This document shows positions 16,342-24,527 of a stretch of DNA of 64,000 nt, one piece after another. Within the stretch, counting starts at the first letter, position 1; the number at the start of each line of letters is the position of its first letter. The stretch lies in the NCBI GenBank assembly GCA_017617445.1, contig JAFZWE010000037.1:1-64000 (forward strand). The letters run 5' to 3'. The DNA comes from Bacteroidales bacterium. Lineage in GTDB: Bacteria > Bacteroidota > Bacteroidia > Bacteroidales > WCHB1-69. Position numbers and translations under genes: made by a program. Under the pieces are notes generated by a model. The model worked only from the letters and a program-made list of their open reading frames with translations. It had not been told where the DNA came from and searched no databases.

Positions 16342-19251
16342 TTAGTATCCAAAAATCTCTTCTAAGGAGAGGGTCGTCACTTTGCCGTATTTTTCCAAAC
16401 CCTTCAGATCCACCTCATCTTTGTTGCCAAGGATGACCACTATGCGCTTCTGCCCTTTGATGTAGGTCTTGTTGAAGTTCACCACGTCATCGAGGGTCAG
16501 CTTTTGGATGGCGTTGTAGTTGGTTCTGTCAAGGGGGGCTTTGAGGCCCATGTCCTCACAGTTGATATAGTAGTTGATGATACCCATCTTGCGGATGCGT
16601 TCGGTTCTGTATTGGGAGATGAGGGAGGTTTTGGCAAGGTTGAAGTTGAGTTCGGATACCGGCATGTTGTCCAACAGGTCGGTGAAAGCCTCCAGAGCGT
16701 CAATCAGCTTGTCATTCTGTGTGCCGATGTGTGTCATGTTGTAGTTGAGTTTGTCTTTCTCTGTCGGTTCCACATAGTAGGCGGCAGCAGAGTAGGCGAG
16801 GGAGCGTTTTTCGCGGATCTCCTGAAACACGATGGAGTTCATGCTGCCTCCGAAGTACTCGTTGTACATCTCAATCTGCGGATCCAATGTCCAGTTGGCG
16901 GGAATGGAGGTTGTGAGTTGGCGGCACAAGGACTGTTTGGCATCGTAATGTGCAAAATAGACTTTGTTTTCCTTTGTGGCCAGACGGTCGTAGTCCACGC
17001 CCATCTTGACAGGCTTCTTGGCCGGGTGGACGGCGTGCTTTTCAGTGATGACTTTCTGTAGGTCGGTGAGGCTCAAATCTCCGTAATAGAGAATGCGCTG
17101 CGGCTGGGAGGTCATGGTCTTGATCTGGTTGATGACATCCTGTGCTTTGATTTTCTGCACATCCTCGTTGCTGACGAAGTATCTGCGAACGTTCTCCTTG
17201 CCGTAGGAGGCATAGGAAATCATGTTTTGGAAGATGTTGTTCTGGCGTGATTTGGCGTCTTCGCGCATTTGGAGCACATTGCGGATGGAGTTCTGCACTG
17301 ATTCTTCGGAGATCTTCGGGTGGTTGAGAATGTCCTCCACGATGGCTATGGCTTTCTCCATGTTTTCGCTCAAGCCGGAGATTCTGACATTGGCGTATTT
17401 GTCGCCGAAACCGATGCTGTATTCGCAGGCAAGGTCGTACATTTCACGGTTGATCTGGCTGAGGCTGCGGTTATCGCTCTCCAGCTGGTCAAGGAAAGAG
17501 TTGGTGATGCCGGCATTCTTGTCGTAGAACCTTCCGTAGCTGTAGCGGAATATCAGCTGGAAACGGCCGTTGTCGGTGTTCTGCACATAGAGAATCTCGT
17601 TGCCGTTAGCTTTGCCCTTCTTCAGGTCTTTGTTGAAATCCACAAAAACAGGCTCAATGGGAGTCACATTCATCCCCTTGATTTTTTTGAGGAAATCGCT
17701 TTCCACGTCTCGGTTTATCACCACAGGGGTGATTTCCGGTTTGTCCACCTTCTGCACATCGCGCTGTTCGCCCTGATGTTTGTAAACCACCACATAGTTG
17801 TTGCTCTTGAAGATACGTTTGGCAAAATCAATGACATCCTCCTTGGTTACTAAGCTCATGTTCTCGGTTTCATTGAGCACATCCTGCCAGCTTTGGTGCG
17901 CAATGTAGGAGAAAGCCATTTTCATACCCCGGTTCACGTTGCTCTCGAGTGAGGTCATCTCGCTGAGTTTGCGGTTGTTGATGGCGGCGGTCAGCAGGTC
18001 GGCATCCCATTCGCCGGATTTCAGGATTTCAAGTTGCTGGAGCAGCAGGTCTTTGAGTTCCTCAAGTGTTTGTCCCTGCTTGGGCTTGCCGGTCAGGCGG
18101 AAATAGGCGTAATCGTTCAGGTCGCTCACGCCGGAAGCGGCATATTGTGCCAGCTGTTTCTGGTTGATGTTTTCGTCAATGATGCCGCAGGAGCCGTTCA
18201 TCAGCACGGCGTCCACCATCTCGGCGAGGAGCACGTCACGGGAGCCGGTACCCGCGTCGATGCGGAAGCCGATCTGCACGTTTTCCGGCTCCAAACCATA
18301 CACGTCCACCACCTTTACCTCGCGGATGGGCTGCTCCTTTACGTAGGTGAAGTCGGGAATGTAACGGGGTTGGATGTTTCCGAAATATTTGTCAATCAGT
18401 TTAATGGCTTGGTCTGGGTCAAAATCGCCCGACATGGCGATGCAATAGTTGTTGGGTACATAATAAGTGTTGAAATGCTTGTTGATGTTGGTCAGGGACG
18501 GGTTTTTCAGATGCTCGATAGTGCCGATGGTGGTCTGTGTTCCATAGGGATGGTGTGGGAACAACGCTTCGTTCAGTTTTTCATAAGCGGTACGGGAGTC
18601 GTTGGCCATGTTCATGTTCTTCTCTTCGTAAACGGCCTCCAGCTCGGTGTGGAACAAGCGGAAGACGGGATGTGAAAACCTTTCGCTCTCAATCTTGAGC
18701 CAGCGTTCCAGCTCGTTGCTCGGAATATCCTCTTGATATACAGTCATGTCGTTGGATGTAAATGCGTTGGTGCCCTGCGCCCCGATCATGGACATCATCT
18801 TGTCGTACTCGTTCGGGATGGCATACTTGGATGCTTCGTAAGAGACAGAATCGATCTGGTGATAGATGGCCTTGCGCTGGGCCGGGTCTGTAGTTTGGTT
18901 GTACACCTCGTACAATTCTTCAATCTTATTAAGCTGTTCCTGCTCCTTCTTCCAGTTCAGGGTGCCAAAGTGGCTGGTTCCCTTAAACATCAGGTGTTCC
19001 AGATAGTGGGAGAGCCCGGTGGATTCGGCAGGGTCGTTCTTGCTGCCTACACGTACGGCGATGTAGGTCTGAATGCGCGGAACATCTTTGTTGACAGACA
19101 TATATATCTGTAGTCCGTTATCCAAAGTGTAATGGATGACGTTCATCGGATCGTTCTGGTAGGTCTCCTTTTTATAATTTTGGGCACTGAGGCTGAGAGT
19201 CAGGAAACAGAATAAAACGAACAGCACGCCCAGTTTGAATTGTTTTTTCAT
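16342..19251 (-). CDS. M16 family zinc metallopeptidase, two-domain, exported
   Basis: A 969-residue peptidase with an N-terminal signal peptide (cleavage near S-A-Q-N at 24). The inverted zinc motif H82-Y-L-E-H86 is intact and the third ligand is probably in the E-L-E-A-V-Y-E-E-K helix near 166. The second half (about 530-969) is the non-catalytic M16 repeat that closes the clamshell. Such periplasmic pitrilysin-like enzymes degrade oligopeptides. The frame extends upstream to 19323 through a lysine-rich stretch encoded by the A-tract, but the ATG at 19251 gives a proper signal peptide. The promoter lies at 19321. Confidence 0.92.
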   Translation of the reverse strand: MKKQFKLGVLFVLFCFLTLSLSAQNYKKETYQNDPMNVIHYTLDNGLQIYMSVNKDVPRIQTYIAVRVGSKNDPAESTGLSHYLEHLMFKGTSHFGTLNWKKEQEQLNKIEELYEVYNQTTDPAQRKAIYHQIDSVSYEASKYAIPNEYDKMMSMIGAQGTNAFTSNDMTVYQEDIPSNELERWLKIESERFSHPVFRLFHTELEAVYEEKNMNMANDSRTAYEKLNEALFPHHPYGTQTTIGTIEHLKNPSLTNINKHFNTYYVPNNYCIAMSGDFDPDQAIKLIDKYFGNIQPRYIPDFTYVKEQPIREVKVVDVYGLEPENVQIGFRIDAGTGSRDVLLAEMVDAVLMNGSCGIIDENINQKQLAQYAASGVSDLNDYAYFRLTGKPKQGQTLEELKDLLLQQLEILKSGEWDADLLTAAINNRKLSEMTSLESNVNRGMKMAFSYIAHQSWQDVLNETENMSLVTKEDVIDFAKRIFKSNNYVVVYKHQGEQRDVQKVDKPEITPVVINRDVESDFLKKIKGMNVTPIEPVFVDFNKDLKKGKANGNEILYVQNTDNGRFQLIFRYSYGRFYDKNAGITNSFLDQLESDNRSLSQINREMYDLACEYSIGFGDKYANVRISGLSENMEKAIAIVEDILNHPKISEESVQNSIRNVLQMREDAKSRQNNIFQNMISYASYGKENVRRYFVSNEDVQKIKAQDVINQIKTMTSQPQRILYYGDLSLTDLQKVITEKHAVHPAKKPVKMGVDYDRLATKENKVYFAHYDAKQSLCRQLTTSIPANWTLDPQIEMYNEYFGGSMNSIVFQEIREKRSLAYSAAAYYVEPTEKDKLNYNMTHIGTQNDKLIDALEAFTDLLDNMPVSELNFNLAKTSLISQYRTERIRKMGIINYYINCEDMGLKAPLDRTNYNAIQKLTLDDVVNFNKTYIKGQKRIVVILGNKDEVDLKGLEKYGKVTTLSLEEIFGY

Positions 19252-19297
19252 ATTTACAGTGTTTTTATTTTTTACAGTTTTATTTTTTTTACGAAGG

Positions 19298-19314
19298 TTT
19301 TTTTTTTTTTTTTT
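19298..19314. repeat. Homopolymer T17 (A17 on the coding strand)
   Basis: Seventeen consecutive Ts sit between the -7 element at 19321 and the M16 start codon, covering the expected transcription start region of that gene. Confidence 0.9.
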
Positions 19315-19320
19315 CAGCGG

Positions 19321-19328
19321 CAAAAATA
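19321..19328 (-). promoter_or_regulatory. -7 element (TATTTTTG) for the M16 peptidase gene
   Basis: Reverse-strand TATTTTTG, followed by CC, lies about 70 bases upstream of the start at 19251. The A17 tract begins about where transcription should start. Confidence 0.65.
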
Positions 19329-19385
19329 CTTAAAATTCCGATACGGTAAGCAGTTTGTGATGGTATTAATATTCAGGGGATTGCA

Positions 19386-19413
19386 TAAAAAAAAGACGGC
19401 CAATCTGACCGCC
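19386..19413 (-). terminator. Terminator of tRNA-Lys
   Basis: On the reverse strand the stem GGCGGTC / GGCCGTC (including two G-T pairs) is followed by eight Ts, immediately after the tRNA 3' end. Confidence 0.8.
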
Positions 19414-19418
19414 TTTTG

Positions 19419-19491
19419 TGTCCCCTCAGGGACTCGAACCCTGGGCCCATTGATTAAGAGTCAATTGCTCTACCAGCTGAGCTAAGGAGAC
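19419..19491 (-). tRNA. tRNA-Lys (CTT)
   Basis: A reverse-strand cloverleaf of 73 bases: acceptor GTCTCCT/AGGGGAC with A73, D-arm TAGCTCAGCTGG, anticodon stem ATTGA/TCAAT with loop CTCTTAA (anticodon CTT), and T-arm CAGGG-TTCGAGT-CCCTG. CCA is not encoded. Confidence 0.95.
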
Positions 19492-19508
19492 ATCTCAATT
19501 TGAGGTTG

Positions 19509-19516
19509 CAAAAATA
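19509..19516 (-). promoter_or_regulatory. -7 element (TATTTTTG) for tRNA-Lys
   Basis: Reverse-strand TATTTTTG lies 17 bases upstream of the tRNA 5' end. Confidence 0.6.
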
Positions 19517-19894
19517 CATTTTTTTTCAATATGTCTGTCTTGCAGGTCAATTTTATTTTTTTTATTTCGTTTTATATTTTAAAATATTGAAAATTAATAA
19601 TTTGAATTAAACTATTTGAAATGTTTTATTGTTTTTTATTTCGTGTTTATATAAATTAGGTGGGGTTGAGGGTGTTTTTTGGGAAAAAAATCGGGTCTCA
19701 TTTGCAAGAGAAAGCCAGTTCTTTCCCTTTTTTACATATTGCTTGGTCGCTTTTGCTCTCGGAGAAGGGTGGGATGAATGTGTGCTCTTTTGATAAGTTT
19801 TGGTATAATTATTTGTTTTATAGATAATTGATTTCTTTTATTAATGGGTAAAAAATTTTTTTTGGAAAAAGATGGGGGAATGAAAAAAAATAAG
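19517..19894. other. AT-rich intergenic region, no gene seen
   Basis: About 380 bases lie between the divergent promoters of tRNA-Lys and tRNA-Leu. The sequence is strongly AT-rich with many T-runs. Short open frames exist on the reverse strand (about 60-90 codons) but run through the tRNA-Leu gene and lack any recognisable protein character, so I do not call them. No repeat or RNA structure stood out. Confidence 0.6.
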
Positions 19895-19902
19895 TATTTT
19901 TG
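19895..19902 (+). promoter_or_regulatory. -7 element (TATTTTTG) for tRNA-Leu
   Basis: TATTTTTG lies 11 bases upstream of the mature tRNA 5' end. Confidence 0.6.
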
Positions 19903-19913
19903 CAGCCGCTTTT

Positions 19914-19997
19914 GCCCAGGTGGTGGAATTGGTAGACACGCCACTTTGAGGGGGTGGTGAGCGTTAGCTCGTGCAAGTTCGACTCTTGTCTTGGGCA
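19914..19997 (+). tRNA. tRNA-Leu (GAG)
   Basis: An 84-base class II tRNA. Acceptor GCCCAGG/CTTGGGC with A73, anticodon stem CCACT/GGTGG with loop TTGAGGG (anticodon GAG), a long variable arm GAGCGTTAGCTC, and T-arm GCAAG-TTCGACT-CTTGT. CCA is not encoded. Confidence 0.95.
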
Positions 19998-20000
19998 CAA

Positions 20001-20031
20001 AAAAAAGACCTTGATTCCAAGGTCTTTTTTT
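20001..20031. terminator. Bidirectional terminator after tRNA-Leu
   Basis: The stem AAGACCTTG / CAAGGTCTT with a short loop is flanked by A- and T-runs. It also serves the convergent glycogen enzyme gene ending at 20050. Confidence 0.9.
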
Positions 20032-20049
20032 ATTTCATGCCGCAAGGTT

Positions 20050-23000
20050 TCAGCTCCATTTCACAAGGTCCAACTCCATGTCATGGGCCAGCAGCGGATT
20101 TTGTGGGATGATGCGGATGGCGCAGTTCCAGACGCCAGCGATTTTGGCGTTCAGGGGGCAGACGAAACGGCTGATTCCATGCTCTTCGCTCTCAAAACGG
20201 AACGGGTACTTGCTGTACAGTTCCATCCGGTTCTCTTTTTGCTGTGTGATGATCATCTCTGCTTTGACATCCTCATGGGAGAGGTTGCCCAGCCGCACTT
20301 GCAGTTCCACTTCGCGGGTGGCACCCAGGTAGAAGGTGCTGTCGGGGTCGCTCGGCAGGGTGTCGCTGACGACTTCAATGTTGTCCCACGAGGCGAGTAT
20401 GTGGTTTTTCCACTGCACCAGCTTGAACAGGTTCTCGTTGTGGTTGGCGGTCAGCAGGTCGATGCGCTGCGACAGCTTCCGGTAGTACTGGCTGTAGTAG
20501 TCGTCCAGCTGGCGTTTCATGGTGTAGTGTGGGGAGATGAGGGTAAAGCAGTTCCGCATCATTTTCACCCATTCGTGCGGGATGTTGCCGTTGCGGGTGT
20601 AGAAGGCGGGCATGATTTTTTCTTCAAAGATGGCGAACAGGTTGGCGGCATCCAGCTCGTCTTGTCGGCGGTTGTCGGTGTAGGTGATCTGTTCGTCCAC
20701 GGCCCAGCCGGCACCGGGTACATAGCCCTCGGCCCACCAGCCGTCCAGCACGCTGAAGTTCAGCACGCCGTTCATGACGGCCTTTTCGCCGCTGGTACCG
20801 CTGGCTTCCAGCGGCCGGGTGGGGGTGTTGAGCCACACGTCACATCCTGAGATGAGCTTTTTGGCCAATATCATGTCGTAATTTTCCACAAAGATGATTT
20901 TCCCGATGAATTCGGGGCGGCGCGAGAAGTCGATGATTCGGCGGATCAGGTCCTGACCTGCCTTGTCGTGGGGGTGCGCCTTGCCCGCGAAGATGAACTG
21001 GATCGGCTGCTCGGGCCGGTTGACCAGTGCCTTCAGCTTCTCTTCGTTGGTGAACAGCAGATGGGCCCGCTTGTAGGTGGCGAACCGGCGGGCAAATCCC
21101 ACCGTGAGCACATCGTTGCGGATGGATTTCACTGTCTTCATGATCAGTGACGGGGAGTCGTTGCGCTGACGCATCTGCTTTTCAACGGATTCCTTGATGT
21201 AGTCGATCATCTCTTTGCGGAGCTCGTTTTTCAAGTCCCAGATTTCGTTGTCGGTGGCGTTGTTAATGCCGTTCCACACTTCGGGGTTGGAGATGTCCTG
21301 CTTGTAGTTCTGCTGGAAAAGTTTTTGGTGGAAGCGCTGCCATTTCTTGTGTGTCCATGTCGGATAGTGCACGCCGTTGGTGACATGTCCGATATGGAGT
21401 TCGGCGGCGAAGCGTCCGTCGTAGAGGTATTCAAACATTTCGCGGCTCACGCGTCCGTGGATGCGGCTGACGCCGTTCACCTCTTGGCAGAAGCGGCAGG
21501 CCAGCACGCTCATGGAGAATTTCTCGTTGCTGTCGTCGGCATGTTTGCGGCCCAGTCCCATGAACTGCTGCCAGGTGATGTGGCAGGCTTCGGGGTAGCG
21601 GGAGAAATAGATGCGCATGAGGTCTTCGCTAAAGGCGTCGTGGCCCGCGGGCACGGGGGTGTGCGTGGTGAAGAGGGAGGAGGCCCGCACCAAGTCCATG
21701 GCGGCGGGGAAGGAGAGTCCATCCCGTTGCATCAGCTGCCGCGTGCGCTCCAAGGAAAGGAAGGCGGCATGACCTTCGTTCAGGTGGTAGATTTCGGCCT
21801 CTTCGCCCAGCAACTCCAAGGCGCGCATGCCACCCAGCCCTAACAACAGTTCCTGTTTCAACCGGTTCTCCCAGTCGCCGCCATACAGGTTGGCGGTGAT
21901 TTGGCGGTCCTCCGGCGTGTTCTTGTCCAGGTCGGTGTCCAGCAGGTACAGCTTGATGCGTCCCACGTCCACTCGCCAGATGCGTGCGTGGAGCTGGCGT
22001 CCCGGCAAAGCAATGGTGATGGTCTTCCAGTTGCCGTCGCTCTCGCGCATCGGATGGATGGGCAGCTTGGAGAAGCTCTGTTGGGGGTACAGGTTGATCT
22101 GTTCACCCGACGGTGAGATTTGCTGCACGAAATAGCCGCAGCGGTAAAGCAGCCCCACGGCCACCATGTTCACATTGCAGTCGCTGGCCTCTTTCAGGTA
22201 GTCGCCGGCCAGCATGCCCAAACCTCCGGAGTAGATCTTCAGCTCGTTGCTGATGCCGAATTCCATGCTGAAATAGGCTACCCGCTTCTCTTTCCGTGTG
22301 CTCGCAGTGTGCATGTAGTCTTGAAATTCCGCATATACGCGGTCCAGTTTCTGCACAAAGGAGGCGTTGTGGCTATACTCCTGCAACCGATGTAGCGGCA
22401 GCATCTGGAGCATGTGCACCGGGTTTTCGTTCAACTCGCTCCAGCGTTCCTCTCCGGCAATTTCAATGAACAGTTCCCGCGCCTCATAATTCCAACTCCA
22501 CCACAGGTTGTTGGCCAGCACCTCTAATTTCTCCAGGTTGTCGGGCAGGTCGGACTTTACTGTGATTTTCTTCCAGTTGGGCTGTGATACGGCGGAAGTG
22601 GTTGTGGTGATGCCGATATGGGAGGTCTTGTCTTTGAAGGATTCAAATCTCATGCTGCTTTTTTCCAATGCTTTGGCGTATGTTTTTTCGTAATTTTCAA
22701 ACAAATTTTTCCATAATGCCTGGGCGGCGATTTCTTTGGCGTTCTGCTTGGCGGCATCCATCTCCGAGGGGTTGAGCGACAAATATTCCAGGATGGCGTC
22801 TTTCAAATGGGTGCACACCTCTTCCTCGTTGCTATCGGTCCTATGGACAACGGTCACGCCGCGCGGGTTGTTGAAATGGCGGCTGACCCACTGCCCGAAG
22901 CCGGCTAGCGATGTGGTGACGGTCGGTATGCCGAAGGCGATACTTTCTAACGGAGTATATCCCCAAGGTTCATAGTATGAGGGGAATACAGTCAGGTCAA

Positions 23001-24282
23001 AGCCGATGAGGGTGTCGTAATAACTGAGGTTGATGATGCCGTCATGGCCGTCAAGGTAGACGGGTACAAAGATGACTTTCACTTTGTTGGCGGGGGCATT
23101 GTCGATGTTGAGTCGGTTCAGTTCCCGGAGGATGGGGTCGTTGTAGGGGTCGTGCAGCGGGTGGGTGGCATAGTCGCGGAGCACTGCGTTGTGGGAATCG
23201 CTAAAGAGGGTGCCGTTTTCCAGCTTCTGCACCAATTCAGTGCGGCGGCCGCTTGTGCCGGCCGGGACGGCGATGAAGGCCACCACTTCGCGGTCAGGCC
23301 GCTGTTCCTGCAGTTGCCCCAGGGAGCGGATGAACAGGTCGATGCCCTTGTTGTGGAACTCATAGCGACCGCTGTTCAGCACCAGCATGGCATCGTTGGA
23401 GATGGGTTGCTGCAGCAGTGCGGAGGCCACGCGCAACAGCTGCTGCCGTGCGGCCAGCCGTTTGCGGTCATACATCTCGCCTTGCGGTACAAAGTCGTTT
23501 TCAAAACCGTTGATGGTGATTTCGTCGGTGGGCTTTTCAAAAAAAGCGACACACTCTTTTTCCGTCATCTCGCTGACGGTGGTATAGGCGTCTGCGGTGT
23601 GGGCCGAAAGATATTCCAGGGAGAATTTGGAGCGCACCCCGAAACGGTTGGCGGTCTCCGCCGGCGCATAGCGACCGATTTCATCGTACAGCGGGAGACC
23701 GTTCCCCGCAATACAGCGGCCTAGCACTGTGGCATGGGTGGTGAACACCGTGGCGATCTGCGGGGTGTTCTGCTCCAAGTACAGCAGCCCGCCGCCGGTC
23801 ATCCATTCGTGAAAATGGGCCACGATGCGGTTCATGGCATTGCAGTGGAACTGGTAGAAACTCTCAATCACTTTTCCCGCCGCATATCCGAACAACAGCG
23901 GTTCAATGTAATCCCACTGCCCGCTGATGGAGTCCAGCTTGTAGTTGAGCCAGAACTGGGTCAGAATGTCGTTTTTCTTTTCAAAATAGGGGGTGAAATC
24001 CACCAACACTACCACGGGTTCGCCCGCCACCGCCCATCGTCCGATGCGGATGCGCAGCCCTTCCCGCTGTGCCACCTCCCGCCAGTTGCGGTACAGCGTC
24101 TCGTCTTCAATGAAGTCAGTGTTGCTCCCGCTCTCCTTGGACAGGTCCGGTCCAATGCAGATGTAGTTGTTCTTGTAACTCTGGACAACCGTCAGCGCTT
24201 TGGTCGACAATACCGTGTATATACCGCCCACTTTGTTGCAGATTTCCCAGCTGGTTTCAAAAATATAATCGGCCTTTTTCAT
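20050..24282 (-). CDS. Fused glycogen synthase (GT3) - alpha-glucan phosphorylase (GT35)
   Basis: A 1410-residue bifunctional protein. Residues 1-~550 resemble eukaryote-type GT3 glycogen synthase (W-E-I-C-N-K-V-G-G-I-Y-T-V-L near the start; H-F-H-E-W-M near 157; T-T-H-A-T near 179). Residues ~575-690 are the DUF3417-type leader of short alpha-glucan phosphorylases, and ~690-1400 the phosphorylase proper, with G-G-L-G-M-L-A-G-D and the pyridoxal-phosphate loop A-S-G-T-S-G-E-K (Lys about 1165). One chain therefore holds both glycogen-building and glycogen-releasing activities, an arrangement known in Bacteroidota. The first ATG is at 24282. A debranching enzyme lies at 30949-32895 but not in the same operon. 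Confidence 0.93.
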   Translation of the reverse strand: MKKADYIFETSWEICNKVGGIYTVLSTKALTVVQSYKNNYICIGPDLSKESGSNTDFIEDETLYRNWREVAQREGLRIRIGRWAVAGEPVVVLVDFTPYFEKKNDILTQFWLNYKLDSISGQWDYIEPLLFGYAAGKVIESFYQFHCNAMNRIVAHFHEWMTGGGLLYLEQNTPQIATVFTTHATVLGRCIAGNGLPLYDEIGRYAPAETANRFGVRSKFSLEYLSAHTADAYTTVSEMTEKECVAFFEKPTDEITINGFENDFVPQGEMYDRKRLAARQQLLRVASALLQQPISNDAMLVLNSGRYEFHNKGIDLFIRSLGQLQEQRPDREVVAFIAVPAGTSGRRTELVQKLENGTLFSDSHNAVLRDYATHPLHDPYNDPILRELNRLNIDNAPANKVKVIFVPVYLDGHDGIINLSYYDTLIGFDLTVFPSYYEPWGYTPLESIAFGIPTVTTSLAGFGQWVSRHFNNPRGVTVVHRTDSNEEEVCTHLKDAILEYLSLNPSEMDAAKQNAKEIAAQALWKNLFENYEKTYAKALEKSSMRFESFKDKTSHIGITTTTSAVSQPNWKKITVKSDLPDNLEKLEVLANNLWWSWNYEARELFIEIAGEERWSELNENPVHMLQMLPLHRLQEYSHNASFVQKLDRVYAEFQDYMHTASTRKEKRVAYFSMEFGISNELKIYSGGLGMLAGDYLKEASDCNVNMVAVGLLYRCGYFVQQISPSGEQINLYPQQSFSKLPIHPMRESDGNWKTITIALPGRQLHARIWRVDVGRIKLYLLDTDLDKNTPEDRQITANLYGGDWENRLKQELLLGLGGMRALELLGEEAEIYHLNEGHAAFLSLERTRQLMQRDGLSFPAAMDLVRASSLFTTHTPVPAGHDAFSEDLMRIYFSRYPEACHITWQQFMGLGRKHADDSNEKFSMSVLACRFCQEVNGVSRIHGRVSREMFEYLYDGRFAAELHIGHVTNGVHYPTWTHKKWQRFHQKLFQQNYKQDISNPEVWNGINNATDNEIWDLKNELRKEMIDYIKESVEKQMRQRNDSPSLIMKTVKSIRNDVLTVGFARRFATYKRAHLLFTNEEKLKALVNRPEQPIQFIFAGKAHPHDKAGQDLIRRIIDFSRRPEFIGKIIFVENYDMILAKKLISGCDVWLNTPTRPLEASGTSGEKAVMNGVLNFSVLDGWWAEGYVPGAGWAVDEQITYTDNRRQDELDAANLFAIFEEKIMPAFYTRNGNIPHEWVKMMRNCFTLISPHYTMKRQLDDYYSQYYRKLSQRIDLLTANHNENLFKLVQWKNHILASWDNIEVVSDTLPSDPDSTFYLGATREVELQVRLGNLSHEDVKAEMIITQQKENRMELYSKYPFRFESEEHGISRFVCPLNAKIAGVWNCAIRIIPQNPLLAHDMELDLVKWS

Positions 24283-24350
24283 CAAAATGGTTTTAATTTA
24301 TTGATTTACAATTTACTTTCGCGTTTTCATTCCTTTGATTGGAAAGAGTG

Positions 24351-24358
24351 CAAAAATA
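24351..24358 (-). promoter_or_regulatory. -7 element (TATTTTTG) for the glycogen enzyme gene
   Basis: Reverse-strand TATTTTTG lies about 70 bases upstream of the start at 24282, divergent from the promoter at 24437. Confidence 0.6.
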
Positions 24359-24436
24359 AGTTTTTTTGGCGTATGTTCGGAATGGAAATGTGTGAATCAA
24401 TTTTATTTCATTGAGTTGGTCTATTGAAAAAAAAGT

Positions 24437-24444
24437 TATATTTG
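24437..24444 (+). promoter_or_regulatory. -7 element (TATATTTG) for the T9SS cargo genes
   Basis: TATATTTG, followed by CC, leaves a ~75-base AT-rich leader before the ATG at 24528. It probably drives both cargo genes and the hydrolase that follows. Confidence 0.6.
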
Positions 24445-24527
24445 CCGCCCGATTATTTAGATGGGGAATTGTTATTATTTTTATATAAAATTATGTAATT
24501 AATTATTGTTCAACAAATTATTTTGTT

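Noticed and set aside
19732..20045. Reverse-strand open frames of about 75-90 codons between tRNA-Leu and tRNA-Lys.
   Set aside because: They run across the tRNA-Leu gene and its terminator, have low-complexity translations and no promoter, so they are chance frames.
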